The notes: generated by a model not told the origin, from the letters alone. DNA of 64,000 nucleotides from Paulownia fortunei (GCA_019321725.1 CM033110.1:23553210-23617209), one strand, 5' to 3'. Positions 39,101-52,632 are shown, counted from the stretch's first letter. Program-made: numbers and translations.

Positions 39101-40599
39101 TAACGTGTGGGTTAAGTGCATGATCAGTCAAACATAATTCTGTTTTCCAATATTATTTTATTTTTTGATAAAACGATTAATTATGTTATTAAATTAAAAT
39201 ATCGATTAATATTATCAAATTCATGGAACCAGACTGTAAGGAATATTCTTATAAAATTATTGTCATTAATCTTGATATTAAAAGTTTCCCTTGATTGTGT
39301 TTTGCTTTAGTAGACTAATAATGTTACCTAATTGTGTCATCAGCACAAAACTAAAACGAAAAGCCAACGAAATTTTATTTTTTTTTATTCTATTTTTCCT
39401 CAATGTTGACTACATGATATATATAGGGGTCAAGTCAAACTTACCTTGTGTGACATTAAAAAATCAATTAACTATGGTTTTACAACATCTTAATTCTAAA
39501 ATAACTGTCTCTTCGAAATTACTATAGAGAAGTATATTAGAGGCGAAAATTGGATGGTGTGACATAAATTCGATTATAAAAAAAAAATTGTGTTCAATAA
39601 GATCCATACACTATTTACGTTTAAAAATTTTATTTTTTCAATTGACATTATTGATGAGGGAGGACTGTGAACTATTTGAAATACAAAAGGGACAAGGAGA
39701 TGGTTGTAATTTGCAACTTGTAGTTATCCAAAAATTTTGTACTCTATCCTTACAACAACTTGAATTTTTTTTTTAAAAAAAAATAGTTAATTAATAAGTA
39801 GTTTGAAGATCCATGATCTTTGCTCTTGAATTTTTTTTCCCAAAATATTACTTAGGAAACATAATACTTATGTAGTGTACGTTGATAGTGACAAGTTGTG
39901 AAAGCTAAACAGATAAAGAAAAAAAATTCTTATTGCTCAATAAATATCTTCTTTATTTGATTAAAATGCATCCAACGTATGAAGCAAATTGATGATCCAG
40001 AAGTTTGCAAATTGAACAAAAAAATTATTTGGTAAACCATATATTCCAAAAAAAGTAAAAAAAAAAAAAAATACTAATTATCGTTCTCTGACCTCCGCCA
40101 CCATTTAGTTTGCCGATTGCCGGTGCAAAAGAAAAATTAAATCCACAAAAGATTTTTTGCTATTTTTTTTTTAGTTTGAAGAAGGTTGAAGAAGATAGAG
40201 TGACGTAAAATATCATAAGTGGACAATAAATTAGGGGGAGTATAAAGAAATCCAATTAATAAATTTGTGTGGCACTATAAAGTAGGAAAAAGAAACAGGA
40301 AATTCCAATTAATGTATTTTTGTCCACATAGCAATAAATATGTCATTAAGAATGATGATAGGGGAAATACTTTTGAAATAGTAAGAGTTTGGGAATTATT
40401 TTTTTTAAGAGTAATATTTTAAAAAAGAGACTCCTATAATTAAGTGGGACCTTATAGATTTAAGTCAAAAGATTGGTTCCAATCTTATCTTGTTTCCAGA
40501 GTATCCTTTTAAATTTATGCTAATTAGTGGTTGAATTAAATACTTGTTGAGAAGAAAATAGAAAAAAGTAATCATTAACAAGTTAAATAATGCATAATC

Positions 40600-41060
40600 A
40601 AAAATTAAATTATTTAATACAATATTTTCATAATCGAATAGGCGATCAAATCGATTTTGTTAAAATTAGCGGTTCAACCAATGGGATAGCTTCAATAGAC
40701 GGTCGGACCAGTTTAATAAAAAATAATTATATATTTTTTATTTTATTATGTAAATTGATAATATAATAGATAAATTATTATGTAATATATTTTAAATATA
40801 AAAATAAATAAATAACTACATAAAAACACATATAACAAAATACAAAATTTAAATAATCACATAAATATAACAAAATATCAAATTTAAACTTTTATAAAAA
40901 TTAAAAAATATATATATAAAAATCGATCAAATCAATTTTGGCCGGTTCTGGAAGGTTTTGATCGGTCAAAACGATTTTTGGGTCTAATCGGACCGACCTT
41001 CATATCCTGAATTGACCTATTGAACCGATCGATTCGGTTTGATTTTAAAAACCTTGATTT
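40600..41060. mobile_element. Possible non-autonomous transposon with GGTTCRACC-type ends
   Basis: GC-richer ends with repeated words such as GCGGTTCAACC, GGACCAGT, GGCCGGTTCTGG, GGACCGACC and GAACCGATCGATTCGG enclose an AT-rich core; the right edge runs into GATTTTAAAAACCTTGAT. The composition recalls plant repeats made of CCGGTTCRA motifs. No target duplication was identified. Confidence 0.4.
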
Positions 41061-41212
41061 AATGCTCTCGACTTTTATATTGATTGTCACATTTTGAATT
41101 GGCTTAGAATTTTAGATATATATTTTAAAAAATAACAACTTTATATATATATATATATATATATATTTATAAGCTAGATGTCAACTAGTGACTTAACTAA
41201 TCATTGGGTAAT

Positions 41213-41508
41213 CGATCTTCCCCTGGTTCGATCATGGGTAAATATTGGTGTGATAACGGTTTATACATACTCATAATAGACATGGGGTGACCGCCTTTTC
41301 CCTAATTCGATCATTAGGTAAATGTTGGCGTGACAATAATTTATACACACTCAGAGTGGATATAAGATGACCGACTTTTCCTGTTTCGACCACCAGGTAA
41401 TGCTGACGTGGTAACAACTTATACACACTTAGAGTGGTCGGCCTTCCCCTGGTCCAAACATCGTATAAATGTTGGCGTGACAATATTTTATACACACATA
41501 AAGTGGAC
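41213..41508. repeat. Four-copy tandem repeat, unit ~67-80 bp
   Basis: Units start near 41213, 41291, 41371 and 41438. Each has a CTTTTCC/CTTCCCC lead, a TTCGATCAT-like word, GGTAAATGTTGGCGTGACAA, and TTATACACACTCAGAGTGGA or a variant. Copies differ by substitutions and the third-to-fourth spacing is shorter. No coding role is evident. Confidence 0.8.
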
Positions 41509-43448
41509 ATTTGACATGTTGATTCTTGTTAAGGCACAGTCGCTCATTGTGCATGGGGTCCAAAAATAGGGCCCGATAGTTTACATAGCAACAAGCACAA
41601 CCACAAAAAGGTCAAAGTGACGACGTATAAGTGATTCAAACTATCGACCATTTATAAAATATTTAAGCATTTACCATTGCGCTAGGAATCAATATTTTTT
41701 TATATCTTAAATACAATAAAGGCATTCTCTATTAACATTCTTTTTTTAAAAAAAAAAAAAACACAAGAAGAAGAAGTGATCAATTAGGCAGAAATAATTC
41801 TTATTTTTTTTTAATATTTAAATTGTATGCTATAAGACAAGTGATAAATTTAAAATCTCAAAATTTTGAGTTATTAGATTCTAATCCCACTAGATATATG
41901 GACATTTGTCTACTTCAATAGTAATGATTTTGATACTTGGTATCTGTAAGTTGTTGCTTGATAAATTAATTATTGATTAATTAGTGTATAATATATGATC
42001 CATCTTATCGCTTTATATATATATATATATATACAGTGTCTTATGGCTAACATCCCATGTTGGTTTACCCAATCTAAATCTCAATCAATTTCTATTAACA
42101 TTCTAAAAAAAGAAAAGCTAAGAAATTAAATCATAAGTGGTCAATTTGGGTGAGAGAATATTTTGAATTTGTTTTTGATACAGTTTTTATATTCGAACTG
42201 TCTTATCCCTAACATCCCTAGTCTATCCAATTGAAATCTCAATGAATGCTGTTTTTGAAAAAATAAAATTAAAATACGCCAAAAGTCTTAATCTCAATTA
42301 AATTTCTAATGTCAATGACCCCTTTTTCGCTTTCGTCCTCATTTGTTAGGACTCATCGAGTTTATTTGCCCTTATCTTTTTCTCCAGACAGTTGTGATTT
42401 CCTAGTTTTGGCTCCTTTCTCAGTCGTCTTTGCGCACGCACTTTCCGTGTACTGAATTACAATCGCACGCCTCGTCTGTCTTTCTTACCATAAAACACAT
42501 ACAATGAGAGTCCCGATTATGAGATCTCCTGTCATATTTTTTTTTTTTCATTTCACTGTTGCACGAGCATTCCATGAATATTGGAAAAACCATATTATAA
42601 AATCCAACAAAACAAGAAAACATAATCAAAATTCCATCATTTTAATAAATCCCCATTTATCCCAAATTTATCTCAGAATTCACTCTAGATTCTTTGCCAT
42701 TGTTCACCGACAAATACTTTCACGTCCATTTTTTTTTCATGGCCAAGATTTAACGTTTCTTGAAATATTGATTGAAGGAATACCTTTATTTTTTATTTTT
42801 TGTTTTATTTGGGTTATCGAACTTGATAATGCAGAAAAAAGAGCGGAAACAACAAGCACTAAACATACATAGTGGGCTACATGATCTGGACTTGATGTGA
42901 GAGTTTTCCAATTCATATAATTAGGCCTCAGTGTTGCAATTATGAAGTCGCAATTCTTATATAGTATATAAATAAGTGGACCAACCTCAATATGATATGA
43001 TGATGGCAATTGGCAACAACAATACAAAATCAAAGACAAGTTTGATTTTTGTATCAGCATCCAGAAGATGACAGGCAAAAAGACAGTGCAAGCAGACACG
43101 GTTGCAAAAACATAGGAGGCGAAGAGAAGAATCAAGACGTGGCATCCAGAATACATTGTTCAAAGGAAAACCCCCCAACGTCTGGATTTCGTGATTCATA
43201 CCAAACAAAACAGAGACTTGGCTTTAAAAGTAGTATAGTTTAAGAATTAACGTACAGGTAGGTAACCTCGTGATTTTGTGTGTCGGCCAGGGCGAATAAA
43301 AACACTCTTATGTGTCGCGCCTAAATCAAATAGAAAATATTGGGATTCGCATTCCGTGATGGTCACTTGCATTATGCCTAGTGGACCAAAGAATTAGGGA
43401 GGAGCGGGAAATACGCAAGTGGTGATGATGCACTAGCATTCATTCGTT

Positions 43449-44110
43449 AGGAATTTGAATTTTTTTTAGATTACGAATTCGGATGTAATTTGAATTTGAT
43501 AAAAATATTTTAATATGATTCATTTTAAAATAAATTTGAAATTTATTATAATAATTTTAAAAATAATTTAAAATAAAATTTTAATAATTTTGAATCTATT
43601 GAATCATAAAATTATCCAACAAACTCAATTGATTTGTTATTATTAATTTGAAATCCTCATATTCAAATCCATCAATTCAAATGAAACCTTAGATTAGATT
43701 TGGATGAAAGAATTTAGATTTGAAAAAAAAAATTCAAATGACTCGTTTTAAGATGGATTTGAAATTCATCACAATGATTCAAAAAATAGTTCAAAATAAG
43801 AGTTTAAGGATTTGAAATTTATTGAATTATAAGATTATTCAAACAAATTCAATGAATTTGTTATTATGAATTTAAAATATTTAAATTAAAATTCATAAAT
43901 CCAAATGAAGCCTTAAACTCTATTTGAATTGAAAAAACAAATCTCTTGGTTTTGTTTTAATAAACTGACGATACAATAAATTTAAAATTTTTGAACTTTT
44001 ATTTTAAATTATCGTAGTAGATTTTAAATTCATATTATATGGAGTCATTTGAATTCTTTCCCCAAATTCTCCTATGAAATTTAAATATTTCATCCAAATG
44101 CAATCTTAGC
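43449..44110. mobile_element. Cluster of about three related MITE-like repeats
   Basis: Three successive AT-rich blocks (about 43449-43692, 43693-43917, 43918-44110) share GGATTTGAAATT, CAAACAAATTCAATG and end words CAAATGAAACCTTAG, CAAATGAAGCCTTAA, CAAATGCAATCTTAG. Similar blocks lie at 23800-24030 and 52400-52632. They may be nested or tandem insertions of one family. Confidence 0.5.
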
Positions 44111-44156
44111 TTATTTTCTGTTGAGACTTTAGATGAAGATAGGTTTCGATTTTATA

Positions 44157-44161
<5 letters not shown>

Positions 44162-44204
<43 letters not shown>
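44162..44204. repeat. (TA)n microsatellite
   Basis: About 21 TA units. Confidence 0.9.
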
Positions 44205-44209
<5 letters not shown>

Positions 44210-44337
44210 TCAAAATTTCATTAAATTGATGTACCTAAAGCAACTGAAGTAATTGTAATTTTCGACATGGAGTGACTCAGGCCGTGCTTATAATATATTG
44301 TCCTAAGACCTAAGACCCCTAAAATTTATAGATAAAA

Positions 44338-44374
44338 TATATATATATATATAGATAGATAGATAGATAGATAA
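44338..44374. repeat. (TA)n(GATA)n compound microsatellite
   Basis: A TA run passing into five or so GATA units. Confidence 0.9.
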
Positions 44375-45780
44375 AGTATATATCATCACAACAATCACAC
44401 ATAAAAATTACACTTATTTTCATTTGGAAACCATTCCCCACTAGTTCCATCCTTGGGAGAATACACTAAAATAATGAATATAACTTTTGCCCAGTTTTCT
44501 CCATCCCAACTAAGAAGATGAAGAAAAGAAATCCAACAATGATAATTAAAACTGGGCATAATTCACCAATTTTAAGTTCTTTCAATTAAGTTATTTAAAA
44601 CATTACAATTATAGTTGACCTTTCAAATAAAAAAAAAACACGATTATAGTTGAAGGCAAAAAAGAAGTATAAATACAAATAACAAATGTTTTAAATTATT
44701 ACGGAAACTTCTCAGTTTCGTCTGCCCCAAATGTAAGAATAGAAATGGGTTATATTTCTTTAATTGTCCCCACTCCACTTGCATATACACGAGCAAGTTG
44801 GAAATGGACCTACATCCTCCAGCAATTTGCTTGGCCTTACGCCATCACAAGGAGTCATTTGCTATAAATTATTATTTATATCTTTAAAGCATACCATGGA
44901 GTCGTTTGTACTTCAAATGGAAAAATTTAAGACCCTTTTTGGAAAAATGGAATAGCCAACGCTATGTTAGGTATTATTTTTGGTTTTTTTAGAGATATAT
45001 TTTTGAGGAAATGCACTTTGAGAGGGGATTGAGAAATGCATGAGAATATAAATGTGTTTTAATAAGTTGTTAGATAAATAATAATATGATGTATTTTTAT
45101 GAAAAATGCATTTAGAAATATTATTTTCGGACTTATATTTTTTATATATAATTTTGTTTAGTTAGTGGTGTCGCGTCAAACTTTTAAAATATTTTATGTT
45201 ATTAAAATAATAATTAAAATATATATATTTATAGTACGATAATGATTGAAAGATATAAATTAATATAATAATTTATTTTGTAATGACTAAGATATATATA
45301 AATATATATTTTAATTGATGCAATGATTGGTAGACATAAAAAATGGAGAAATATTTTGAGAAAATGAAAATTCATTTCAAATATATTAAAAAATAAAAAT
45401 ATTTTATTCCTCAAATTACACTTACCAAACACATTTTTTTTACCAATAGATGAAAACTTCCTTTGAAAATACCCAAGTTACAAGAGAATAGATTCTTAAC
45501 ATCTAGGGTGATAATACACAAGCCAGACCAAATATTTGTGGTAGAAAAAGGAATATCAAATCAAACTAGAAAGAGAAAGAGCAAACAAACAATCACAGTT
45601 AACATAGTCTTGATAAACAGAAGAGATGACATACATTTATTCGAAACGCTCCCACTCCCCATTGATGGGGAATTCGAGGAAGACTAATTTTGTACTCTTC
45701 TTATTCGTCAAGTGTCTCTTCCTCATGAAATATACAATCCCAAGTTTTCTTCTTTTTTACTTGTCAAATAATTAGGCACT

Positions 45781-46170
45781 TCAAGAACACATCTTACGAC
45801 TAATTTCCTCAATCATTCTCATAAGCGTTGTGTCATCCAGCGAATTTCAGTTCCCAAGAACGTGATATCCATGTGAAGTTAAATGAAATGCAATATCAAG
45901 ACAACGATCCCATGTTATCCGGTATCCAGGCGCCCCTGGGGAAATAAATATCCATACAGGAACATTAATGAGGGCACAAAAGTCACATGCAACAGCATCA
46001 CTCACAAAATATGCCTGCTTTTGCTCATATTTCTCTGCACAAAAACAGTTTAATGATTTCGAATGCCAGTTTCTCTTTCTGGGTGTCCCAGCTTTTGAGT
46101 TAAAGGGCTTCTTAGAAAGAAAACAATACAGGCTCTCTTTTCGTTGCTGACCTCCCTTAAGCAGGAGTTT
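45781..46170 (-). pseudogene. Unrecognised decayed exon-like frame
   Basis: On the minus strand one frame stays open from 46170 to 45850 (107 codons), meets a single TGA at 45849-45847, then runs 21 more codons to a second stop at 45783-45781. Composition is protein-like: pieces such as KKPFNSKAGTPRKRNWHSKS, QAYFVSDAVACDFC and YRITWDRCLDIAFHLTSHGY, then after the TGA NSLDDTTLMRMIEEISRKMC. There is no usable ATG, so this would be an internal or final exon whose partners are missing. The TGA could be a decayed CGA. I do not recognise the family. It may equally be a fortunate open frame, though length and residue mix argue against that in such AT-rich DNA. Confidence 0.4.
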
Positions 46171-46439
46171 TTAGCATATTTTCTTGAATTTTGAGACCAA
46201 AAATGTTTAGAGAAAGTGTTATTACGATGCTTAGCCATCAACATCCGATTTTCAATTTAGGTGCCATCCACCTGATTGTCCAGCAATTTTAACGAACTAG
46301 TAATCTCTATTTAAATAACAAAATTCAAGAACCCTCACACTTGAATTTCTCTGATTTTTTTTTAAATGAACTAAAAAATCATCTTTTTTAACCTTAATTA
46401 ATCAGGCATCTTATGTACCATAGAAACATTAATTGTACC

Positions 46440-46442
<3 letters not shown>

Positions 46443-46470
<28 letters not shown>
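46443..46470. repeat. (CT)n microsatellite
   Basis: About 14 CT units. Confidence 0.9.
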
Positions 46471-46473
<3 letters not shown>

Positions 46474-48415
46474 TTTGTGGGGGCGGGGGATAGAATAAGA
46501 GCAAGTCTTGCTATTATTTAATTTTCTGCTGCAATTTTAAGCAACTATTTGAAAAACAGTTTAAAGGAGTATTTATCTAGACTAAGCAAATCCCCATTAA
46601 GTATACTTTGTTTCTTACAAAGAAGCAAAGCACCACATGTACAAAGCAGGTTTTCTGCAAATTTAGATTTTGTCTTAATCTAAACAAACATAGTTTTACT
46701 AAAATGAAAACGAACTATTTAATGCCTCGAACAGTTGAAATATAGAAAGTCAGAGTAAACCAGGTTTCCCGTAATTCCTTTCAGTTCAATCTCGATATTG
46801 CTAAAAGGCTGCTGGGCTTGAAGCTTGATGTTGGCGGAGATACATTTTTAGTCCTTCGGAGATTTAAAGTCTAGTTAATGCATGAAAAAGTGTTACTTGA
46901 TTTAAATATTTCCCTGGATACAACTATTTTTACTCCATGGAAGTGAATTATTTGGCTATACACATATCAATTGACACATTTCCAGAAATGAATGTGCTTT
47001 GGTAGTTTTAATAGAGCATCTCATATTTATACCATAGAGTGTTTATAGTCATAATCACATCATCCCTCTTTACCAAGCCTACTACCCAAAAATTTAAATA
47101 AAAAAATGTATACCTACTTTTATATTCTTATGATTTGTAAGTGGCTCCTAAGTTTTGGGCCATGTACATGGTGATAATTATCATTTTTCAGTCACAAAAG
47201 TCGTTGCTGTTGAAAGGAAAACAAGAATTAATGAACAATTTCTTGTTTGCACGCCATCTTCTATCTTATTTATTTATTTATTTATATTTTATTTTTTATA
47301 ATTTAGATTTCTGGTGGCATTGTCTAAACTAATTATAGGAGAAGTCGATCCCTAGTTCGACTTTCGGATAAATTCGATAGACGAGTTTTTGAACATTCGA
47401 GTTGAACTTTCGTATAAATTATTCCTTTCTTTTGACCCACCTTAAGTGCAAATAAAATCCCCAAAAGAGTAAAAACAAGCACGTAATATTTCTGCTATTA
47501 AATAAATTTGAATTCACGATTCCCATAATTTTTTTTTTTTATAACACATGCCTCTTCTATCTTTATCCATACGCGAGCTTGTCAACTTTTTTCTGACGGG
47601 CTTGCAACCCACCAATTGACCCACTATTGCTATAACTAATCCAATCAAGTGCTAAATTTAGTAAGATAAAAAAATAAAAAACGTCTATTCAAACTTCAAT
47701 TCAGCTTGATTTGAACTTCATCTAGATCCAGATAATACAACTGTATTGTACAAGTTTCTGCATTATTGTTTTTAAAATATCTTAACCTGATTATATAATT
47801 GTAACATGTCTGTGTCTGTTGATTAACCATTCACTACGAATTAAATTTTTGTCTCTATTTAATTACATCCCTGTAGATAATAGGAGTATCTTTATTCTCA
47901 TAAAACCTCTGAACCAAAATAACTGTCTAGTTTTATAGTAGTACTAAGATATCATACAATATAACAAAGTCATAAACCTCTTTTCGACCTAGTTATCTCG
48001 ATAAATTTGCTATTTTTCACATTTACATATGATTGTTTAGTTAGACTTTTTAAGAATATTACATCTTTGATGGATAAATATTAAAGAAAATACTGTGAAC
48101 AGAAAAATAAATTTATTATTCGTAACAAATCTTGATGCTTCACTGCATAGCCCATCTAAAAACTTGGGCCTATTTTCATAGCTTTTGAGATCAAACTTTT
48201 TTTTTTTGGGCCTTCATTAAGTAGCCCATCAATGTCTGGACCAAATGTACTTGGGTACATTGGTGAGCTCCATATGATTGTCTTTATTACATCATGGACA
48301 AGTTGTAGCATACCAGTATTTAAGAAAGAAGACCATATACAAATCTTGTGCTATAAATTTGAAAGAGAGAATTACCACTATGCACCTGCATTTTCATTGG
48401 TTTGAGATGCTATAA

Positions 48416-51159
48416 TTAATGTTTTAGGAGAGGGATAATCACGTCGGTAGTAGATGACTCCACGAGATTATCATCAGATGTGTTGCTAATATCTTCCTTC
48501 ATTTTCCCCCACATCACGGTGTAAAAACCCATTGTAATAACTACGGATCCAATCACACTGTAAAATAAGAAATTACTTGTCTGTTTTAAGTTACTCATGA
48601 ATCAAACCAATTGCATGAGATTTCAAATATACAGTTGCTGTAATTACCTTCCAAGATAGAGATCATCACCTAGGAAAAGGACACCAAAAATGGCTGCAAT
48701 GGCAATCGACAATGGCTTAAACAACGCTACATACACAGGCCCCTTCACATGTAAGCCCCACGTGTGAATCATGATACCAAATCCCGTTCCAATGATTCCC
48801 TAATTTCAGCAGAAAACAAATTGTTGGGAAAAAAAATGTATATAGCCATGGCTGTATCACGTAATGTATGCCAACAAGAAATATGAATTCATCATTTTGT
48901 GTTGGATAAAGAATCTGCCTTACCGAGTATAGGATTGACAACAACCGAATATCAGCTGGCACTTTCCATGAACTCAAATTTGGTTCTGAGGCAATACATA
49001 CTGGTACAGCTAAAACGAAAGCGAAAAAACTGTAGAAAAAGACTAGTATAAACTCTGCTGGATACTCCTTGACAAACATACCCTGCAATGATAATATTGA
49101 TTCAAAAATCATTACTCAAACTTGCACAAACTGTTTCTTCCATGTTTTTCAACATCATTAATTAGTAGCTTTTATCTTTAAGTTGAATGTGGAAGGACAA
49201 CGCCCTTGATTATTCTGTTAAACATGTGGTGAATTTCGACTCCCAATATTAAGATGTCTTAAAGATGAAAATTCAGCACTAGTTGCATGCCATGTTACCT
49301 GGAAAATATACCAAATGGAGGATACCAAATAGCAGCCTGCAAGTAAGGCACCACCCAGGATCCAATTGGATCGAGCACCAGACACTGTATTAGAAATAGT
49401 GGGTAATCTTAAATTCTCATCCTGTCCAGTTATTACCATTGGGCCATTGTAGAGCACCACGACTAGGGCACCTGCTATTGACACCAAAGCACCAATGATT
49501 TTGGCCTGGCTACTTAAACTTCTGAGCTTTAGCTTTTCCATCCTGAAAATAGACTTAGGAAAGATGAAAAAGATAGAATTAAGAACTTTGGAACAGAAAC
49601 CTATTATCAAATTTCAGATTTTCAAAACAAAAACATACTTCATTGAGCTGGTGCTATTTTAATTATGCAGTTTTTAATTTTGGCTATGTCTGTTTCAAAA
49701 TTGTAGTTTCAGTGGTAGTTGCAAGGAGGGAACTCGCACCATCAAATTACACTACAGCTGATGGTACTATATTGTGTTGATTCACAGTAAAGATGTTGAT
49801 CAAATCCTATTCCCGAATGGCTAAAAGCCATTACAATTTGGTCCATTTGCCTGTTGATAAGGATCTTTTTGGCTGTGTTAAATGTCTTTGATGCCCTTGC
49901 TCTTTTGTAGTTTGGGAATTTCTAATAAAATCTTTGGTGGGGACATTTTGGGCAAAAACTTTTTATTCCACAAATTTAACTTAGTAGCCAATTAAACACA
50001 ATATGTAATAAATATCCTTTTACATACCTTGTTTTATCATTCGAGGTAAACATTATATCATAATTATAATTTAATCATAATCTTACTCCTCATCACAATA
50101 TTTTATTACTCTATTATCATCACCATCCATATAAAAAAACGAAGCCTCAGACATGAAGAGATCTCCAGATGCAATTACTATTGGCGGAGTAGATTATCTA
50201 GACAATCCCCACCCTCAAATCAATTAATAGTGATCGTCCATCCACATTTCATGGTGCCCCCCACTCCCAATTGACATAACATGAGTAGGTTGACATTTGA
50301 ACTTATGCTTGATGTCCATGTTCAATGTAATACTGATTATAACTGCAAAGGTTGTAATTTAGTTAAAAGAGATTAAAGGTAAGAAAAAGTATGGAGCACC
50401 TGAAAAGAATGGCAAGAAAAAAGGTAGAAGCAGGAGAGAGATTGCTCATGGCTGAACCCAAAGTTGGATTGCTGTATGCGACGCCTAAATACCCAAGGTA
50501 TTGTCCTGTAAACCTGCACAACCACCACCATCACCACCACAATTTAACAAAACTTCACGTAAGATACAGTAAATAAACTACTCATTTAATTGCAACCAAG
50601 AGAATTACCGTACCCAAGAAACCCAAGGAAGAAAAATTTGGCAAGCAGGACAATACTAAACGGAGGAAGCCGTGTTTTTCTGCACAACAAAAAAAAGATT
50701 TGAGGGAAAATGATCCTATTTGACTTAATTATGTTAAACTTATGCTTGAAACTCATGAATGAACCAAAATTTCTCGACTGTCCCACTGTTCCACTTTTTC
50801 ATCTACTTAATTTGTATCGATCTTGCAACAAAGGAAGAGAAACCAGTGTTCATGATCCATTCTGGCCACGACGCAGTTTGTTCCAGCATACTTTGAATTC
50901 TTTATTATAATATGATGTTCGATTGCATGCCAAACATATGGGAAGAATTAAGAAGGATGGGGAACCTGTGGAAAAGGCAGGCAAGAGGGAGGAGAATAAG
51001 GGCAGAAATTGCATAAGAATAAACCATGAAAACATGGTAGCTTAAACCCTTCGAAACGGCGGCTTTGTAGAGGGTGTTCATCCCGACGTTGGTGCACTCC
51101 ACCGTCAGCATCGCCGCGAAGGGAAGCACTTCCCGGAAACAATACCTTGCCCTTGCCAT
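48416..51159 (-). CDS. WAT1-related (UMAMIT/EamA) transporter, copy 5
   Basis: Exons: 50966-51159, 50614-50679, 50400-50513, 49299-49542, 48924-49082, 48648-48799, 48416-48557; total 1071 nt, 356 aa, all in phase. Start [17 protein letters not shown], one codon shorter in exon 1 than copies 2-4, a trait shared only with copy 6. Exons 2, 3, 5, 6 and 7 are almost the same as in copy 6 (for example [37 protein letters not shown], tail ending VIIPLLKH). Exon 4 lacks nine bases present in copy 6 in the inter-domain loop. Two EamA units and about ten helices; substrate unknown. It is the left member of the recent segmental duplication and appears fully functional. Confidence 0.94.
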
Positions 51160-51179
51160 CTCTCTTTCTCTCTCTGTCA

Positions 51180-51235
51180 CACACACACACACACACACAG
51201 TCTTAAAAATAAAAAATAAAAAATAAAAAATAAAA
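51180..51235. repeat. (CA)n and AAAAAAT tandem repeats in leader of copy 5
   Basis: A CA dinucleotide run followed by about four AAAAAAT units, 20-75 bases upstream of the copy 5 start codon. Copy 6 has a TC/CA run at the same place. Confidence 0.8.
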
Positions 51236-52399
51236 GAAGCAAGATTTTCTTGGGGGCTTATCAAGCTGTCAGCCTACTGTAAATGATATAGCTGCATCTT
51301 TTGTACTCTAGATATTTTAATGGTGAAAGTAATCATAAGGGGCTTCGGTCCATCCACCCTCCGGCTTTCAATTCTCAAGAAAATGACCCAACTCTTGGAT
51401 TCATCCCCTTTTTCATCTAAATATCTTGGCATAAAGAACATAAACACACACTCCTTTGTACTCAATTAGAGCATTTGGCCCATTTCTAATAAATATATTA
51501 CTTGCTAGGAAGAAAACGAAAAACGAAAAACGAAAAACGAAAAACGGAAAAAAAAAAAAAAAAAAAGTCTGAATGTCAGTGGCAAGAAGAGACCACAGGC
51601 CAGACTCCAGTGGCAGATTTCTTTTCGTCGTTTTCCTTTTTTGTTCTCTCATTTTTTTCGCTGGAGTAGACTGTAGAGTCCTATCCTTCAATGGTTATTA
51701 ATGCCCTGGAGCAATAGCTCTGTTTGGCTAGCTTTTCTCCACGCCATAGGATAAAAATATGATGGCGATAATTGTAGCTCATCCAACGCTGGTAATGACT
51801 TAAGAAAAATGAGCGAGAAAAAAATTGATTTCTCATTTGATCGCATTGTATACTGAAGTTGTTAGAATGGAGATGTTGAATTTGTGGATGCTGTGCTACA
51901 TTCATAATAATCTTAAAAATACTGCATATATTTACTAAGGATTTTTAAGAAATCCAACAGAAGTGGTAATGATGAATTTGTTACTCCTATATATTATGTA
52001 CTTCAGTCTTGAAAGAGTTCCAATTTTGACAGTTAAGGACATATTTCCCCCTTGGGGAGTTGACACATAACTTGAACAAATTTGAAGTCCTTTCGCAATC
52101 TTTATCATGGATTTTTGGTCAAATTCACACAACATTAAATTTTGGTACACTCACATTACCTAATATTTGATGATGAAGGCGCAAAAATATTTTTTCCAAC
52201 AAAATGTAATTTGATTTCTATAAATGTTTCCAAGAAAGTAGCGGCACTATTTTGACCAATTGAAATTGCATGCTTTTGTTAAATTGACAATATTCTTTTT
52301 TCTGATTTTTACTTTTGTAAATTTATGTTATGAAGTCTAAACTCTAAAAGCAATTAGTAGAACCAAACAGCATTTTTATTTAAATGTTACTATGACTTT

Positions 52400-52632
52400 A
52401 GGTTGTGTTTGTGTGGAGTAGTCTTGATTTGGTGAAGGAATATAAACTAAGCGTTAAGTATTTCAAATGATTCGAAATTTTTGAAAATAATTGAGAAAAT
52501 AACTCAATTTAGTTATTAAAAATTTTGAAAATTCATCATAACTTGAAATTATCGGAACAAACTCAATAAATTTATTTTTATCAGTTTAAAACTTTACCTT
52601 TCAATTCCTTGGATGGAAGCGCAGCCTCAATG
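52400..52632. mobile_element. MITE-like repeat, single copy
   Basis: Starts near GTTGTGTTTG and ends near GAAGCGCAGCCTC, with GATTCGAAATTTTTGAAAAT inside. Same style as the 23800 and 43449 blocks and absent from the matching flank of copy 6. Confidence 0.45.

Larger units (their letters stand above)
35482..48415. other. Large gene-poor spacer splitting the WAT1 array
   Basis: About 12.9 kb with no intact gene. Supported contents are listed separately: a WAT1 exon relic (36022-36100), a transposon-like block (40600-41060), a four-copy tandem repeat (41213-41508), MITE-like repeats (43449-44110), microsatellites and a decayed exon-like frame (45781-46170). A short coding-like + strand stretch at about 46757-46873 (about 38 codons, contains QFNLDIAKRLLGLKLDVGG) is unrecognised and has no visible partner exons. 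The frames at 42504-43208 look chance-made. Confidence 0.55.

Noticed and set aside
42504..43208. Open frames on both strands (122, 139 and 73 codons), one rich in hydrophobic residues
   Set aside because: Both strands open at once, low-complexity T and A tracts, no splice context or family-like motif; the hydrophobic look comes from T-rich DNA.
47330..47420. Repeated CGATCCCTAGTTCGACTTTCGGATAA-like words suggesting a tRNA or SINE piece
   Set aside because: No cloverleaf could be formed by eye and the block is too short to define an element.
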